A DNA stretch of 64,000 nt from Gnetum montanum (Eukaryota; Streptophyta; Gnetopsida; Gnetales; Gnetaceae). A program made the translations under genes and the position numbers. Where the stretch lies: NCBI GenBank assembly GCA_015680685.1, contig MNCI01020918.1, positions 63,153 through 127,152 on the forward strand. The letters run 5' to 3'. Shown in pieces: positions 1-11,984 of this stretch. Position 1 is the stretch's first letter. Each line of letters starts with the position of its first letter. The notes below the pieces were generated by a model. It was not told where the DNA came from and did no database searches. It saw only the letters and a program-made list of their open reading frames with translations.

Positions 1-289
1 AAGCTGATTAGAATGAGTTTCCATTTCTCTCTGATGAGCTTTTCTTCTTATTTTATTAGCTGAAATAAATAAGCTTTGATGCACAAGTTCATGTATGCCT
101 ACTAAGCTCTAAGAGATGTTATTTTACTAGCTCTTATTTTTAAAGTCATTCATTTTTTCTATGTTTGTGAAACCAATATATTTCTAAGTTTTTCAAAAAA
201 ATTTAAAATTGTTATATTAGTTTTAATGGGGGATGGGATAGAGAGTTTTCTTTATTTTTAAAAAATAATGTTTCCAAACTAGTTCTATG

Positions 290-1200
290 GGCTCATGTAG
301 AACTAAAAAATGACTCTAAAGCTTTTTGATTCTCATGGCTTTAAAAGTAAGACTTCATGTACATGCAATAAAAAATGCTAATGTGGTAGAATTATTTTAG
401 AAAAGCTTTGTAGAAGCAAAAACTAGTTCTAATGGCTAGTTCTACAAGCTAAGGTGACAAAGCACCTAGTAAAATCAAAAAATAATTTTAAAGGTTTTTT
501 TTAAGAGAAAAAGACATTTTTTAAGAAAAAGATTTTACACATGCTTATTTGTGTGGAAGAAAAGTACTAACATGGCAGAACCATTTTTGAAGAGCTTTGT
601 AGAACCAAAAAATAGCTCTACTGGCTAGTTTTATAAGCTAAGATGAATTTAAATTCTTTTTACGCACATGCTAGAAATATGCTTAGCTCAACCCCACCAA
701 ATCCTCTAGATTACAATGTGCAAATAGAACTAATTCAAAGAGGGGATGTGGTAAACAAAAGTGATAGGTAGCTTGAGCTTTTGTAGAATTGAAATATGTT
801 TCTACTAGCTAATGCTAAGCTAGATAAACATTTTAATAATACATATGTACTTTTGGAATAGTTAACTTGGCCCCACTAAGTCCTCTTCATATAAAAACAA
901 GATGACACGGTAGAACCAAATTGAGTAGCCTTTATAAAAGTGAAAAATGATTCTAAAGCTAGAACAAGAAACTAAGATGGATCAAAAAAAATTTTGACAC
1001 ATGTGATGCTGAGTTGGTAGAACCATTTTGGGCAAGCCATATATGATCAAAAAATGGTTTCAAAGTATGATGCCTATTCTAAACGTTTACGTGGCAAAGG
1101 AGGAACCCATCAAAAGTAGAAGCTCTTGTAGAACCAAAAAAAAGCTCTACTAACTGGTTCTATCTATTGATGTGGCAAACCAAAAATTTCCTATGAAATA
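290..1200. repeat. Degenerate tandem repeat, period about 185 bp
   Basis: A block built around GTAGAACCAAAAAATAGCTC followed by TACTGGCTAGTT recurs near 296, 411, 599, 784, 910, 935, 1018 and 1126. The best pair (about 367-480 and 555-670) is offset by about 188 bp and also shares the flanking AAGAGCTTTGTAGAAC context; the 935 and 1126 copies are about 190 bp apart. Copies are heavily diverged, with indels. No coding potential is visible. This could be a decayed satellite, or the repetitive untranslated region of an old element. From 1200 to 1640 I see only AT-rich sequence without a recognisable feature. Confidence 0.55.
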
Positions 1201-1640
1201 TAAGATAAAAGATCAAATTTGCATGAAAGGAATCTACATTATAAAGAAAAACCTACAACTAAGCTCAAAACTCCCACCAATCTTCTCCTTTTTGAGATTG
1301 GAAGATCTTGAATAAGAGAGAATAGAGGAGGATCATAAAGGGCCAAGCATACATGCATGGTTGAAAAAAAAAACATCACAAGAAGTTTCAAGCTTAAAAT
1401 TACTACACGTCAACTAACCTTATAATCAAGAAACTTATTAAGCTTATAGTGGCAAGCTCTTAACAAATAGGCATCAAGTCAAGCATACTAGTCATATGCT
1501 TAGTGAAAGATAAGCAAGTAATCATCATAACACAACTTATTATAATCAAGATCATAAATCAATAAAATAATTTAATAAATAATTAGACACCACATCTAAC
1601 TAATCGTACACTCACAACTCACATTTAGTCAAGTACTATA

Positions 1641-2480
1641 GAAGAAAATGCTACCTATTGAGAAATCAATAACTGATATTGCAAAAATGGTAGAAAAAAT
1701 ATGAGATTTGGTAGATGAGAATTTTTCAAAAGCTCTAAATATTATGGAGGAGAGGATTGAATAGGCTCTTGTTAAAGGCAAGGAAAAGAAAAGGAATAGA
1801 AACTTTGGAAAAAACAAAAGAGTAGCTTCAGTGGCTGATTGTTCGAGTATGAGCTCAGATGAGGAAGAAGGTTTCATTGTGTGCCAATATGGCCATCCCA
1901 AGGGATGCTACCTAGTTTTAACACATTTGTAAAAAATAGAGGAATATGCACTAAACCCAAGATTTGGAAAAAATATTCGATGTGCAAAAGGTTGTCTTAT
2001 CCTCAAGGTAACTACCATCAAAATTTCCAACCAACTTACTACCCTAGGGAATCATATCCACAACCACAAGAGAAATATCATTAGTAGTGGCAACAACGTG
2101 AATCTTGGATAATGCCACCATAGCAACAACAATATCCATATAGGAAACTAGATACCTATGGATACTATGTTCAACATCTAATCTCTTGAGGTAATGCAAT
2201 AGTCCAAGCTCTGCAATACTATCCACAAGAGTATCATAGGGCTACACCACCAAGGAAAGACTCCAATCCATACATGCATCCTTAAGTGACTAGCTCACTA
2301 AGTCAACATCCAAATTCTTTACCATTTGTGTCACCACCTATAATTCAAGGTGAACTACCATCATAGCCATAATAGAAAAATGCAACTAGGGTAGTGACCA
2401 TGCAATAGGAGATAATCATGAAGTAACCATAATCTAGGAAATGACCATTCTTTCGAACAAGTCCAGAGAAGGTTTAATAT
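1641..2480 (+). pseudogene. gag: E1 gag, C-terminal half (decayed)
   Basis: The frame beginning near 1650 reads LPIEKSITDIAKMVEK, then a stop, then a Lys-rich linker. It aligns with the E2 gag segment ILPLQKLTMEVAAKVDQIED. A zinc-knuckle-like motif follows at about 1873-1908 (V-C-Q-Y-G-H-P-K-G-C). The first Cys of the family consensus C-x2-C-x3-H-x3-C is Phe here. Downstream is a Pro/Gln/Tyr-rich tail (about 1975-2480, including YPQGNYHQNF) that needs a different frame. The capsid core and N-terminus are missing. Gag packages element RNA in the cytoplasm; this copy cannot. Confidence 0.7.
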
Positions 2481-2667
2481 ATGGGGAAGACATCTACTTT
2501 CACTCCACCCACATCCAATCCTCCTAGATATGATAAGCTTCCATCATCATCAAATACAAGTGTAAAAACTATCATGATGATGCAAACCATTACTCAGTAG
2601 ATTAAGGTAGGAGCACATTCCCAAAAATGAACAAGTCCAAGAAGTCCCTTAATGTACCTTCAAGTAG

Positions 2668-3014
2668 CAGGGCAAAAACCATGCAAGGCTTTACTCGATT
2701 TTAGATTAGGAGTAAACTTGACATCGCAAGATATGTATTAGGCCTAGAATCTACCACCATTGGATAAAAGTAACATCCAGTTAGAGATTGTAGACCAATT
2801 AATCATAGTTCCACTAAGACAACTAGATAATGTGATCACCACCATTAGTGGTCGGTCCTACCCTATAGACTTCTTGGTAATTCATGTAGGTGAAAAAAAG
2901 GAAAAGTTCCCAATCATAATGGGAAGAGCTTGGCTTGGCACGATCAATGCTAAGCTTGGTATTTGTAATTTATCCTTGGAAATTTCCAAGGAATTTGAAG
3001 TAGGAATCATTTAA
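2668..3014 (+). pseudogene. E1 aspartic protease remnant
   Basis: The reading frame at about 2680 gives KALLDFRLGVNL, aligning with LLDSGYGVNL in E2. The catalytic D-S/T-G triad is D-F-R here (codons at 2697-2705), so this copy is inactive. The C-terminal half is an uninterrupted stretch (2760-3014) with YPIDFLVIHV and IIMGRAWLG. These match the family pattern of a PxDFxVLxV strand followed by the LGRPFL-type motif of Athila proteases. The protease would process the Gag-Pol polyprotein. Frame and position just before RT support the call. Confidence 0.75.
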
Positions 3015-3276
3015 AGATGCATAGTTCCATGTATCGCATACAACAATAATGGGTGCAGTTTCATGCAAAAGATATGGAAAATAAGGCAAGAAGAGAATAC
3101 AACATTCAACAAATGTGTATGAAAAGTGCTTGTATGTGGAAGCCACTCAACAAAAAGGCACCCAATGGCTGATTAAAAACAAGGAAATTGAATTAGAAAT
3201 ATACAAGAAATTGATAAATCAAATCATTATTGCATATGTAGAAGAAGCTAATAAGCTATAAAAACTATGAAGAAAA

Positions 3277-4680
3277 CAACGATGTCAACCATAAAGAAGA
3301 ATTAACCTAAAAATTAAAGAGGTAGTTAAGTAGGAGTTGAAAAAATTACAAAAGGCCAAATTCATATATCCCATTATAGATAGTGAATGGGTTAGTTCTT
3401 TGGTAATAGTTTCAAAGAAGGAAGGCAAGTTGTGAGTATGCATCAACTTCTGATTATTGAATTATGTCATATTCAAGGATCATTTTCCTCTACTATTCGT
3501 TGACCAAGTGTTGGACGCTATTGTAGAACATAAGTACTATAGTTTTCTAGATGGGTAGAATGGATATAATCAAATCTACATCGTGCTTGGGAACTAAGAA
3601 AAGATGATGTTCACTAGCCCATGGGGAATGTTTGCCTACAAGGGGATGCCTTTTGGCCTTTACAATGCACCAACCACCTTCTAGAGACTTATACTTAGCA
3701 TCTTCTAGAAAAAAATAGGGAATGATGTTGAAGTATTTATGGATGATTTTTCTACATATGAGAAAGATTTTAAATAAGCACTAGACTATTTAGAGTAGAT
3801 GTTAAAGAGATGTGTAGAAACTAATCTAAAGTTTAATTGGCAAAAATCCATCTCATGATCCAGGATGAAATCATGTTGGGACATAAAGTTTCATAGAAAG
3901 GAATAGAGGTGGATCTTGAAAAAATAAGATTCATACACAATATCACTCAAAGGCCTTAGAAATTTAAAGATGTCTGATCATTATAAGGGTACATGGGATA
4001 CTATAGGAGATTCATAGAGAATTTTTCAATAACTACAAAATCATTAGTAGAACTTACTAAGAAGGATGCATCCTTTGAGTAGATAAAGTCTTGTGAAAAG
4101 GCATTGAGACTTTAAAATAGAAATTGATCAAGATCCCAATCCTTCAAGCTCCATATTATTTTAAGTCTTTTCATAGTATGATAGATGCTTCCAACTATGT
4201 GCTTGGTGCAATATTGATGCAGTTAGATGATTAGAAGAGACCATACTATATACACTACACTAGTAGAAGCATAACTAAGGCACAACTAAATTACATCAAA
4301 ATAGAAAAGGAGCTAATGGCAATGGTGTATCCAATTGAAAAGTGTAGACATTATCTACTTATATACCCAATCTTCATCATCCATTTTCTTATGAACAAGC
4401 CAAGGGTTAGCCCTCAAGTGTTAGATGACTCATTATCTTGTAGGAATTTGACATAATAATGATTGAAAAGAAGGGTATGAAAAATTTTGTAGATGATCAC
4501 CTTTCAATACTTATATGGGATTCCCAACACCATATAGAACCTTTGTCAAACCAATTCCCTAACGTGAATTTTTTTACTAAAACTATGATGGCTATAGACT
4601 CCACAAGAACATCATGGATAGTTAACTATTTGAATTATCTAACAACAAAAGAGCTTCTTGATAAGTGGAGTAAGAAATAG
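3277..4680 (+). pseudogene. pol: E1 reverse transcriptase and RNase H (decayed)
   Basis: RT blocks appear in order: SLVIVSKKEGKL, INF (for the VDYR/IDFK block), KDHFPLLFVDQVLDAI, YYSFLDG, FTSPWGMFAYKGMPFGL, YNAPTTF, then FMDDFS near 3735. The active-site motif is FMDD, normal for Athila-type elements. RNase H follows at about 4110-4460 (DASNYVLGAIL, KAQLNYIKIEKELMAMV, FLMNKPRVSP). Stops interrupt the frame repeatedly. The one at 3682-3684 (TAG after TTF) sits where the family has Gln (ATFQR), a C-to-T change at a CAG codon. 4459-4680 is an open piece of the RNase H-integrase linker. Dead copy. Confidence 0.9.
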
Positions 4681-5920
4681 AAAGAAAAATTCCTTCACAA
4701 AGTAAAAAGATATATGGAAATCAATGGAAACCTATACAAGATTTGTGCAGATGGGCTAGTTAGATGATGTGTGTTGAAATGTGATCAATAAAAAATCCTA
4801 TAGGATGCCCATGAAGGTCCATGTAATGACCACTATGCAGGGCATAGAATGATACTAAAACTAATGATGGTAGGCTACTTCTAGCCTGACTTGTTCAAAA
4901 ATGCCCATAACTTTACATAATCTTATGAGAGGTGCCAAAAGGATGGAGGAATAATGGCCAAGCATGAAGGGCCACAACACTAGATACAACCACTGGAACC
5001 ATTTGATATATGAAGAATTTATTTTATGGGCTCCATCACACCGATGTCAAATGGAAAAGCCTATATAATCATGACCATGGATTACTATACCAAGTGGACA
5101 AAGGTAGTTATAGTAAAAGACTATACAACAAAAACAACTGCTAAGTTTCTTCAACAACATGTGAACTAGTTTAGAGTGCTATGAATGCTTATTTCCAATA
5201 ATGAAACTTACTTCACTAGTGCTACTTTCAAAAAGTTCAAGCAATAGCTTGAGGTCAACCATAGGTTAACCACACCATATCATTCCCAAGCTAATGGTCA
5301 AATAGAAGTGCCTAACTATGATATCACTAGAATATTGATTAGGATGGTTAGTAGGTTTAGGAAGGATTGGAGCATCAAACTGAATGATGCTCTATGGGCC
5401 CATAGAACAACCTAAAAATTACCTATCAGCTATTCAACATATGAGCTAGTATATGGTAAGCTACCCACACTACCAATCTAGGTAGTGCTTCAAACTCTAG
5501 CTATTGCTAGCTAACTTGACCTAAACTTTAGCTTTGCCCAATGAGAACACCCAATGAATCTAAATCTCTTAGAAGAAAATAGGATAGTAGTACTCATGAG
5601 TAATAAGATCTATAAAATCTACTTCAAACATAGGCATGATGCTCATATTAGGCAAGTATTAATCCAACTAGGTGACAAGGTCCTTTATTATAATCCAAAT
5701 CATGTCCAACAAAAGACCAAGTTTTAAATGCTTTGGGAGGAACCCTATATCATTCAAGACACATATCCTTTGGGTGTGATGCATATTCATCATCCATCCA
5801 GCCCATAGAAGCTTATAGTGGTAAATATCTAGAAGGTTAAGCCAGTCCATCAATATCCCAATTCCATCGAAGATTCCACCCAACTTGTTCAAATGTCCTC
5901 AACTTGTTCATTATTTTAAT
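4681..5920 (+). pseudogene. pol: E1 integrase (decayed)
   Basis: The zinc-binding HHCC region is visible at about 4800-4950: HEGPCNDHYAGHR, then SYERCQKDGG, with the first Cys of the CxxC pair changed to Tyr. The catalytic core follows at about 5000-5480, including DYYTKWTKVV, FTSATFKKF, TTPYHSQANGQIE and LNDALWAHRTT. The C-terminal part (about 5660-5900) contains GDKVLYYN and the EEPYIIQDTYP strand, the usual end of gypsy integrases; no chromodomain is seen. Stops are frequent and often TAG. The enzyme would insert element cDNA into chromosomes, but this copy is non-functional. Confidence 0.88.
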
Positions 5921-8111
5921 TAACTAATTTTTATCCTAGTCATGGGGGTGTCCACTAAACACATAGGTACTTCTAACATTTTCTACTTATTACTTTTCCT
6001 ATTTTCTTGATATATTTTCCTTTTCTTTTATACTTTCCATTTCTTAACTTTTTACTATTCTTTGACATTTTCTAGTTCTTTAATAATCTTTCATTCTTTT
6101 TATTTTTCTAATTTTTGATATCTTTCCTAATTTTTCATGTTTGTTCTCATTTTACTTGTAGATAATTTTAACTAAGATCCATCAAATAAGGCAAAATGTG
6201 GTTCTAAATAAGGTGAAAATTTCTCTATATTACCAATCATAAGAGACTAATTATTTATACAATGGCACCACAACATCCATCCATCCTTTCCAATAATAAG
6301 AGGTTCTTACCATGACCATAATGATGTTCTTTTCATAATAAAACTAAGAATAAACTTGTGATCATTATGCCTCGACGGACATGTGAAGAACCAAGTGGGA
6401 ATGTATAGGGTGTAACATCAAGAGGATTTGTGGATTCTCTTGGCTTAATCCTGTGAAGTTCTATCCTATTTCTTAGGTTGTATTATATCTTTGTAAATCT
6501 AACGAAAAATGGAAGTAAGAGTAGAATAAGTGTTTCCTTATCCATGCCTGAAGGTAGTCCTATGGTAAGGTTGACACAGTTAAAAATAATAATAAAATAA
6601 ATGCACAAGTATAAATTTTTGAAGGTCCCACTGAAAAGACATATTACCCATGCCTAACAGTAGGTGGCTTCTCAGAAATCTAAAAAAACAGCAGAAGTAC
6701 AATGAATAAACTCCTCCCTTGGACAATATGCCAAGTGATAATACTCCTTGTGATAGTGGTAGTCTTGGGATTGTAAGTTCAAAATATGAAACAATGCAAG
6801 GTAACTAGAATGTAGTTTGAACTTTGTTTGAATCTTGGAATGAACGGCTCATGATCACTTTAACCATCATTAACACACAAGGATTCATTATGCCCATGGT
6901 AAGACACCTCACATCTCAAGATTTGCAATCCTTTCTATATTCCATCTCACCTTACTATATAGTTAATCATAACTTGTGATTTTGTGTAATATAGTAATAT
7001 TTTCCAAATCTAGAAATACTAATATGTGTGTTTTTCTAGAGAGATATGCATTACATTTAACTCCTTGAGTGCCTAAGAACACATTGAGGCATGGTTATAC
7101 AAGGGAACTAAGGGCTAGAGCCTACTTTGGGGAGGACCCACTTGTATAAGTTTTGTATTTCATACATGACAAGCTCTTCCACATTATCTTGTGCAACCCA
7201 TAAATAGTTAAACATCAATAACTACTTTCTTAACATTCAATAATCCATTTGTGTAATAAATATTCCTTACCCATCTCTCATCCATCTTATATATACTACC
7301 TAATCTTTCATAGCCTAAAATTCCTTCTTTATGAAGTTTAAATATCCAATTTTTGAATTTTGAGCATCGTGGCTATCTTAAGATCCTTTGAAACCATTTA
7401 TTTTCTTCCTACCATTCAATTTGAATCATTTTTCATCAGAATATACATCAAAAAATTGAAATTTTCCACAATGACATTGTTGATACAATGTATGAGCCCC
7501 TTATACATTGTTGATTCAATGTTAAATCAATGATGTCATGCCACAAAAATACTATATATATTTGTAGGGAGTTAGAAAATGTTTTTCATTCTTGTCATTT
7601 GTAACAAGAGGAGTTTTCTATTTTCTTCATTTGAGATCTAATACATTGACTTTCCCAAACCACAACTTGTGCCCTACAACTCTAATTTTTGTACTTTTTG
7701 AATATGTTTGATCTCAAAGTTCTCACCTAAGTCATGGAAAGGGGATGATAATGGTGATATTGAGCAAAATCTGAGTCAAAATTTTCAACAAATTGCCTAA
7801 CTCTGGAATATAGTTAAAGGGTGATTAAGATAAAACATAAAGGATATTATTATGAATATAGTCCATTCAAGCCAAATTATTTAATAAATTCTCCTAATAA
7901 ATCATTCCAATCAATATTAAGGTATTAAGAATCAAAAGGATAATAAGTAAGAGGTCATGAAATTTAAAGATATAACATCTAAAGTGTTTCTTTTTGGAAA
8001 TTTCACTAACTTTGTAATTAACACTTGGTCTAACTAGGAGTATGAGTAAGGTAAAGACTTATCAAAAATGATATGCACATTTTAATAATATTAAACCCTT
8101 ATTGGTTGCAA
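5921..8111 (+). other. E1 pol-env noncoding spacer
   Basis: A 2.2-kb region lacking convincing ORFs, with counterparts in E2, E3, E4, E5 and E6. It opens with the purine-rich motif AGTCATGGGGG (5938-5948), resembling the terminal polypurine tract. A strongly conserved block lies at about 7095-7149: TTATACAAG pairs perfectly with CTTGTATAA around GGGCTAGAGCC and TTTGGGGAGGACC. At about 7450-7600 repeated short palindromic words precede a TATA-like ACTATATATAT. The region ends at TTGGTTGCAA directly before the env ATG. Role unknown; RNA structure or splicing signals are plausible. Confidence 0.6.
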
Positions 8112-10868
8112 ATGGCACCAAAAAGGATACTAGAAGGAGGACCCTTGCAACTAGGAATCAAAAGACTAAGAGGCTAAGGGAGAGGCCACATTAGAGAACA
8201 AAATCCACTAGTAGAGAAAGAAGCCCAATCTTTTAGTGTTCACCAGAAAATGCCTATTATTGAGCACTCTACCCAAGCAGAGGCTAAAGCACCACATGTG
8301 CCAAAATAAGGACAATGCCTTACACTATCACTGGAATACCTCCAAGTCATTTAGGAGAAGTCCATCATGTCCATAGTAATTGTGGAACTTAACTTTGGTC
8401 TATTTATGAAGTTTTCCCTAGATGATATTAGACCCCAAATCCAATCATCTCCCTTGTGGCCCACCTTGACAATAAGTGGAGACTAGTACTAAAGGAAAAC
8501 CCTCCAATTTTGGTAGAATAAACAAGCTAATGCTATAGTGAAGATAGAGGGAATTTCTATATCATACTTAGTGGACATAATAGCCAAAGCCCTCAATTTT
8601 CCAAATGAAGGAGCAAATGTCATGTAGATATCAACAAGGTTTGACACTGATGTGAAGAGATTGTGCCTATATAGAGCCTATGGCAAGGAAAATTAAGAAT
8701 ATAGTGAGCTAACTACAGAAGAGAAAATATATTTCAAAATTGGCACCTACCACCTATTTCCAACTAAGAGACTTAATAGAATATCTACTTATGTGGCTAG
8801 AGTAAGCACCATTTTGATGGGAAAATTCAATGCAAACATTGCTCATTTATGCTTCCTCAAAATCCAGAGGTAGGTTGAAGAAAAGAAGGCAGGGAAGCCT
8901 ACAATGCCATTCCCTTCCTAATCAAGAAGCTGTGTAAGCACACATGTATTTTCATTTACATAAATTATGTTTTGAGAAATTTTCAAAATGCTTCATATGG
9001 TAAAATGTCAAAATCCATGTCTCCAAAGAAAGATGAGTTAGAGAAATAGGTAGGCACTAAGGGAGCCACAAGCTCAACTCTTGCTAAAACCATCCAAACT
9101 ACTATTTAGCAATAGATAGTAGGACCTAGTAGCTAGCAGTGAACTAATCAATAGCAATAATAGCAACAAAAACAACAAGTTCTACTGCTACTGTTGCAAG
9201 ATTATAGGCCTTCAATGAGTCATCTGCAATAGATTGTAGAGATTGTACATTGGAGAACATGAAAGGGGCTAAATCTCTATAAGATAATTGAAGATTTAGT
9301 TAGCCCTACCATATCAACAAACCTTGCTAGTGGCCAAATATCATTACAATTAGGAGGTGGACATGCTTGGTCACAACAGATTTCTAGAAACATTGCATCA
9401 TTTCAAGTGATGTTGGAGATTAAAGAAGGCACCACAATAGTGGTTATGCACCATTAGGATGTAGTAGGAGCTATGAAAGTAATCACTAATCATATTAAAG
9501 AATCTTTTAACATTTTTTTATGCCACTAACTAATTTTTTAGGAGCAACAAATGCTTAAATTCTTGCCAATTCCTCAATGATTCTTACTTAACACAAAGAT
9601 GTACTTGATAGACTACTACAAACTGGACAAGTTATGTACAATCTTTTGGATATTACCAATGATATCATTGTAGTTTAGTCTAATTTGATGGCCACTAAAG
9701 GAACATTGATCATGGTAGAGACCTGGGTAGAGCATGTTGAAAATGAAGTCCATAGATTACAAAAAGAGCTTGCGACCTAAGGGAAAAAAAGAGAGATCTA
9801 ATGCAATTCATTGCACTTGATCAACTAGAGAAATTCTAGATAGACCACATTAATTACCTTGTTGACCAAAATGTAAGGATGAAACATGAGAAGGAGAAGA
9901 TAGTATGGGATTCCTTAGTGGCCAAATCATAGACATATGAACATGCTAAGGCACTTATTTTCATAAAATAAGAAAAACAATTAACTACAAATAATTTTTG
10001 GTTGACCAATGTTGAGAAGCAAAAGAATATCCTTGAGGAAATCATCCAATAACTTCGAGAGCAACTAGTACAGGTCAATCAAGACATGAGCTACTTGGTA
10101 AGAGAAAATAGGATATTGTCAATGGAAGAGGTTTATACTATTTGTTAAAATTCTGTAATTGAGATATGCACATGGCAAAATAAAGCTAAGAAGCATGAGA
10201 GACTTAAATAGCATTTTTGTGATCAAGTGGCAATGTGTAAGTAGATTAACAAGAAAGAAATCTAACTAAAGCCAAGTTCAACTCAATTTTAGCACAAAAT
10301 CTAAACTACTAGTGAATCTTAGATAGCCTAGCCCATGTCCACCAAGTTGAGATCAAGAATAAAGACCTATAGATCGAGGACCTTACAACATATATAAGGT
10401 TAGTAAATCTTTGATATGTTAACTTGGCCATGTTGATAATAGGAAGGCCTAGAAATAAATTGGAATAATAGGTAGCAGCAGTGTATGCCTTATATGAGAA
10501 AGAAGTTTTTGATAGAAAAGATGCTTCACAAAAGTTGCATGTGGCGAATTCAAAACCTAAAATAGTAAAAGCTCGCTACTAGGGCTAGAAAGATGTTGTA
10601 ACTAACCTAGTTAGAAGAATGATAGACTTATATAAATTATGGAAGATTGCTAGAGCGTTTAAGAAAGAAAGATGGTAGTTTGCGACATGGTATGTTAAAG
10701 GAAATCAAATGTTCTCGCAACTATCATGCCCATGGGATGTACCAGCCCCATATCACATTGCATAACAAGCATGGATGGTACATGATCCTAGAACATAGGA
10801 GGAAAAAATTTAGACATTACTTTACATATATCAATTTAAGAAGCCTAATGATAAAGGGAAGTAGTTGA
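8112..10868 (+). pseudogene. E1 env-like ORF (decayed)
   Basis: The start is set by MAPKR (8112), identical to the start of the E6 copy (MAPKRK). The following SFSVHQ, VIVELNFGLFMKFSLDDIR and SPLWPTL blocks align with E6 SFSIHQ, VIMELNSGPFTKFSPKAIR and SPLWPTL. The GISISYLVDIIAKALNFPN segment corresponds to VDFSVQAILEVLNLPN in E6 and resembles the VDFSxxAINxxLGLP signature of the plant protein found downstream of pol in Athila elements. The C-terminal half (about 9740-10870) is Lys/Glu/Gln-rich and probably coiled coil. The tail after the last stop (MEEPPPP, about 10868) is shared with E6. Multiple TAG stops kill it. Whether this family of proteins acts as an envelope is not established; I see no clear signal peptide. 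Confidence 0.75.
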
Positions 10869-11083
10869 TGGAGGAGCCACCACCACCCAGCACATAGGCT
10901 ACATCAAACTTCTTTAGTTTTTATATTGTTTTATTGTAAAACTATGTCAAAATTTTTTAAAACACAACTACAACATTTAGTATCATGTAAATAGTCAAGA
11001 TAGTCATGTATAGTTGAATCTACCTCCTAGGTTTGTTAAGGGATCTATCCTTATTTTTTTTAACTTGAGGATGAGTTTTCAAT

Positions 11084-11097
11084 CAGTCATGGGGGTA
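11084..11097 (+). promoter_or_regulatory. E1 polypurine tract
   Basis: AGTCATGGGGGTA immediately precedes the TGAT start of the 3' LTR. The same tract (AGTCGTGGGGGTA) occurs at this position in E6 and, on the other strand, in E3. It primes plus-strand DNA synthesis. Confidence 0.85.
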
Positions 11098-11530
11098 TGA
11101 TAAAGTCAAATTTTGAGTTCAAATGACATTGTAGCAATCACATTATATTAAGGATTTCATTGATTTGATGTCACTTCTCATGATACATCATCATTGATAT
11201 GATGTCCTAAGATGTGTGCACCCCTATAAATATGACAATTGGGTGCACCATCCAACACACAATTCATTACACTCTTAGGTAGACTCCTGGAGTTTGTTTT
11301 TGTAACTTAGCAATAGCAATGTATGCCCGTACAACATTATCTATCATACACCTCACAGTGAGCTAAACTGTACACTTATACTTCACTAGCTCCATATGGG
11401 AAGATAATGATCACAAGTTTACACTCAATTACTAGCATTTCAAAATTGACCATCCACGAATTACTATCGAGTTAAGCATGAGCACTCGTAACTTGTGTGG
11501 TTGGGTGTTAGATTGCTCCATCACTCATCA
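11098..11530 (+). repeat. E1 3' LTR (433 bp, shortened)
   Basis: It starts TGATAAAGTC after the polypurine tract and ends CACTCATCA. U3 has several GATATGATGTC-like words, then a TATA box (TATAAATA, 11225-11232). Sister LTRs are 780-875 bp, so internal sequence is lost. Flank at right is ccaac. From 11531 to about 11985 I see nothing recognisable. Confidence 0.8.
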
Positions 11531-11984
11531 CCAACAAAAGTAAAAAAGTTTATTCTACTTTTCCTTTTATTTCGCTATCCTATATTGTTGTGGATTTTCT
11601 ATTCCTTCTCTCTACTTTCTAATATTCAATTATTCATCTATGATTTTTATTATTATGGTGAGATCTTGCTAGATACTTGGCATTTTAGGCCTATTTTTAT
11701 GAAAAAAAATTAGTTTAATGCTTTCCAAATCTTTGTTTTCCTTATGGTAAATTTTGTAAATTGTGAAACTTTTTCCAATGTGCTTCTTGAACATTTATGA
11801 ATATTTTGGATTAGCTTTTGATGTGAACATGGTTTTTGGTTCAGCTCATGACATAAACATACTTTTATGAGAATTTTATGAAATTTTAGCTATCATGGAT
11901 TTTTAGCCATTCTGGACGTATTCTTTTATTTTTGTAATAAAATAATAATATTTGTTTGATCGATTTTGCTCAATTGGTAGTAGA

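Larger units (their letters stand above)
1641..11530 (+). mobile_element. E1: 5'-truncated Ty3/gypsy Athila-like retrotransposon
   Basis: The order gag (3' half), protease, RT, RNase H, integrase, spacer, env-like ORF, polypurine tract and 3' LTR is complete from 1641 on. The 5' LTR, primer site and N-terminal gag are absent: nothing like TGATGAG...CTCATCA or a tRNA-Asp PBS is found upstream. Coding regions are riddled with in-frame stops, many of them TAG where sister copies have CAG (Gln), so the element is dead. The 3' LTR ends in CACTCATCA at 11530. No target duplication can be tested because the left end is missing. Family assignment rests on the Athila-like pol motifs, the env-like ORF after pol and the LTR ends shared with E2, E3 and E6. 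Confidence 0.85.
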
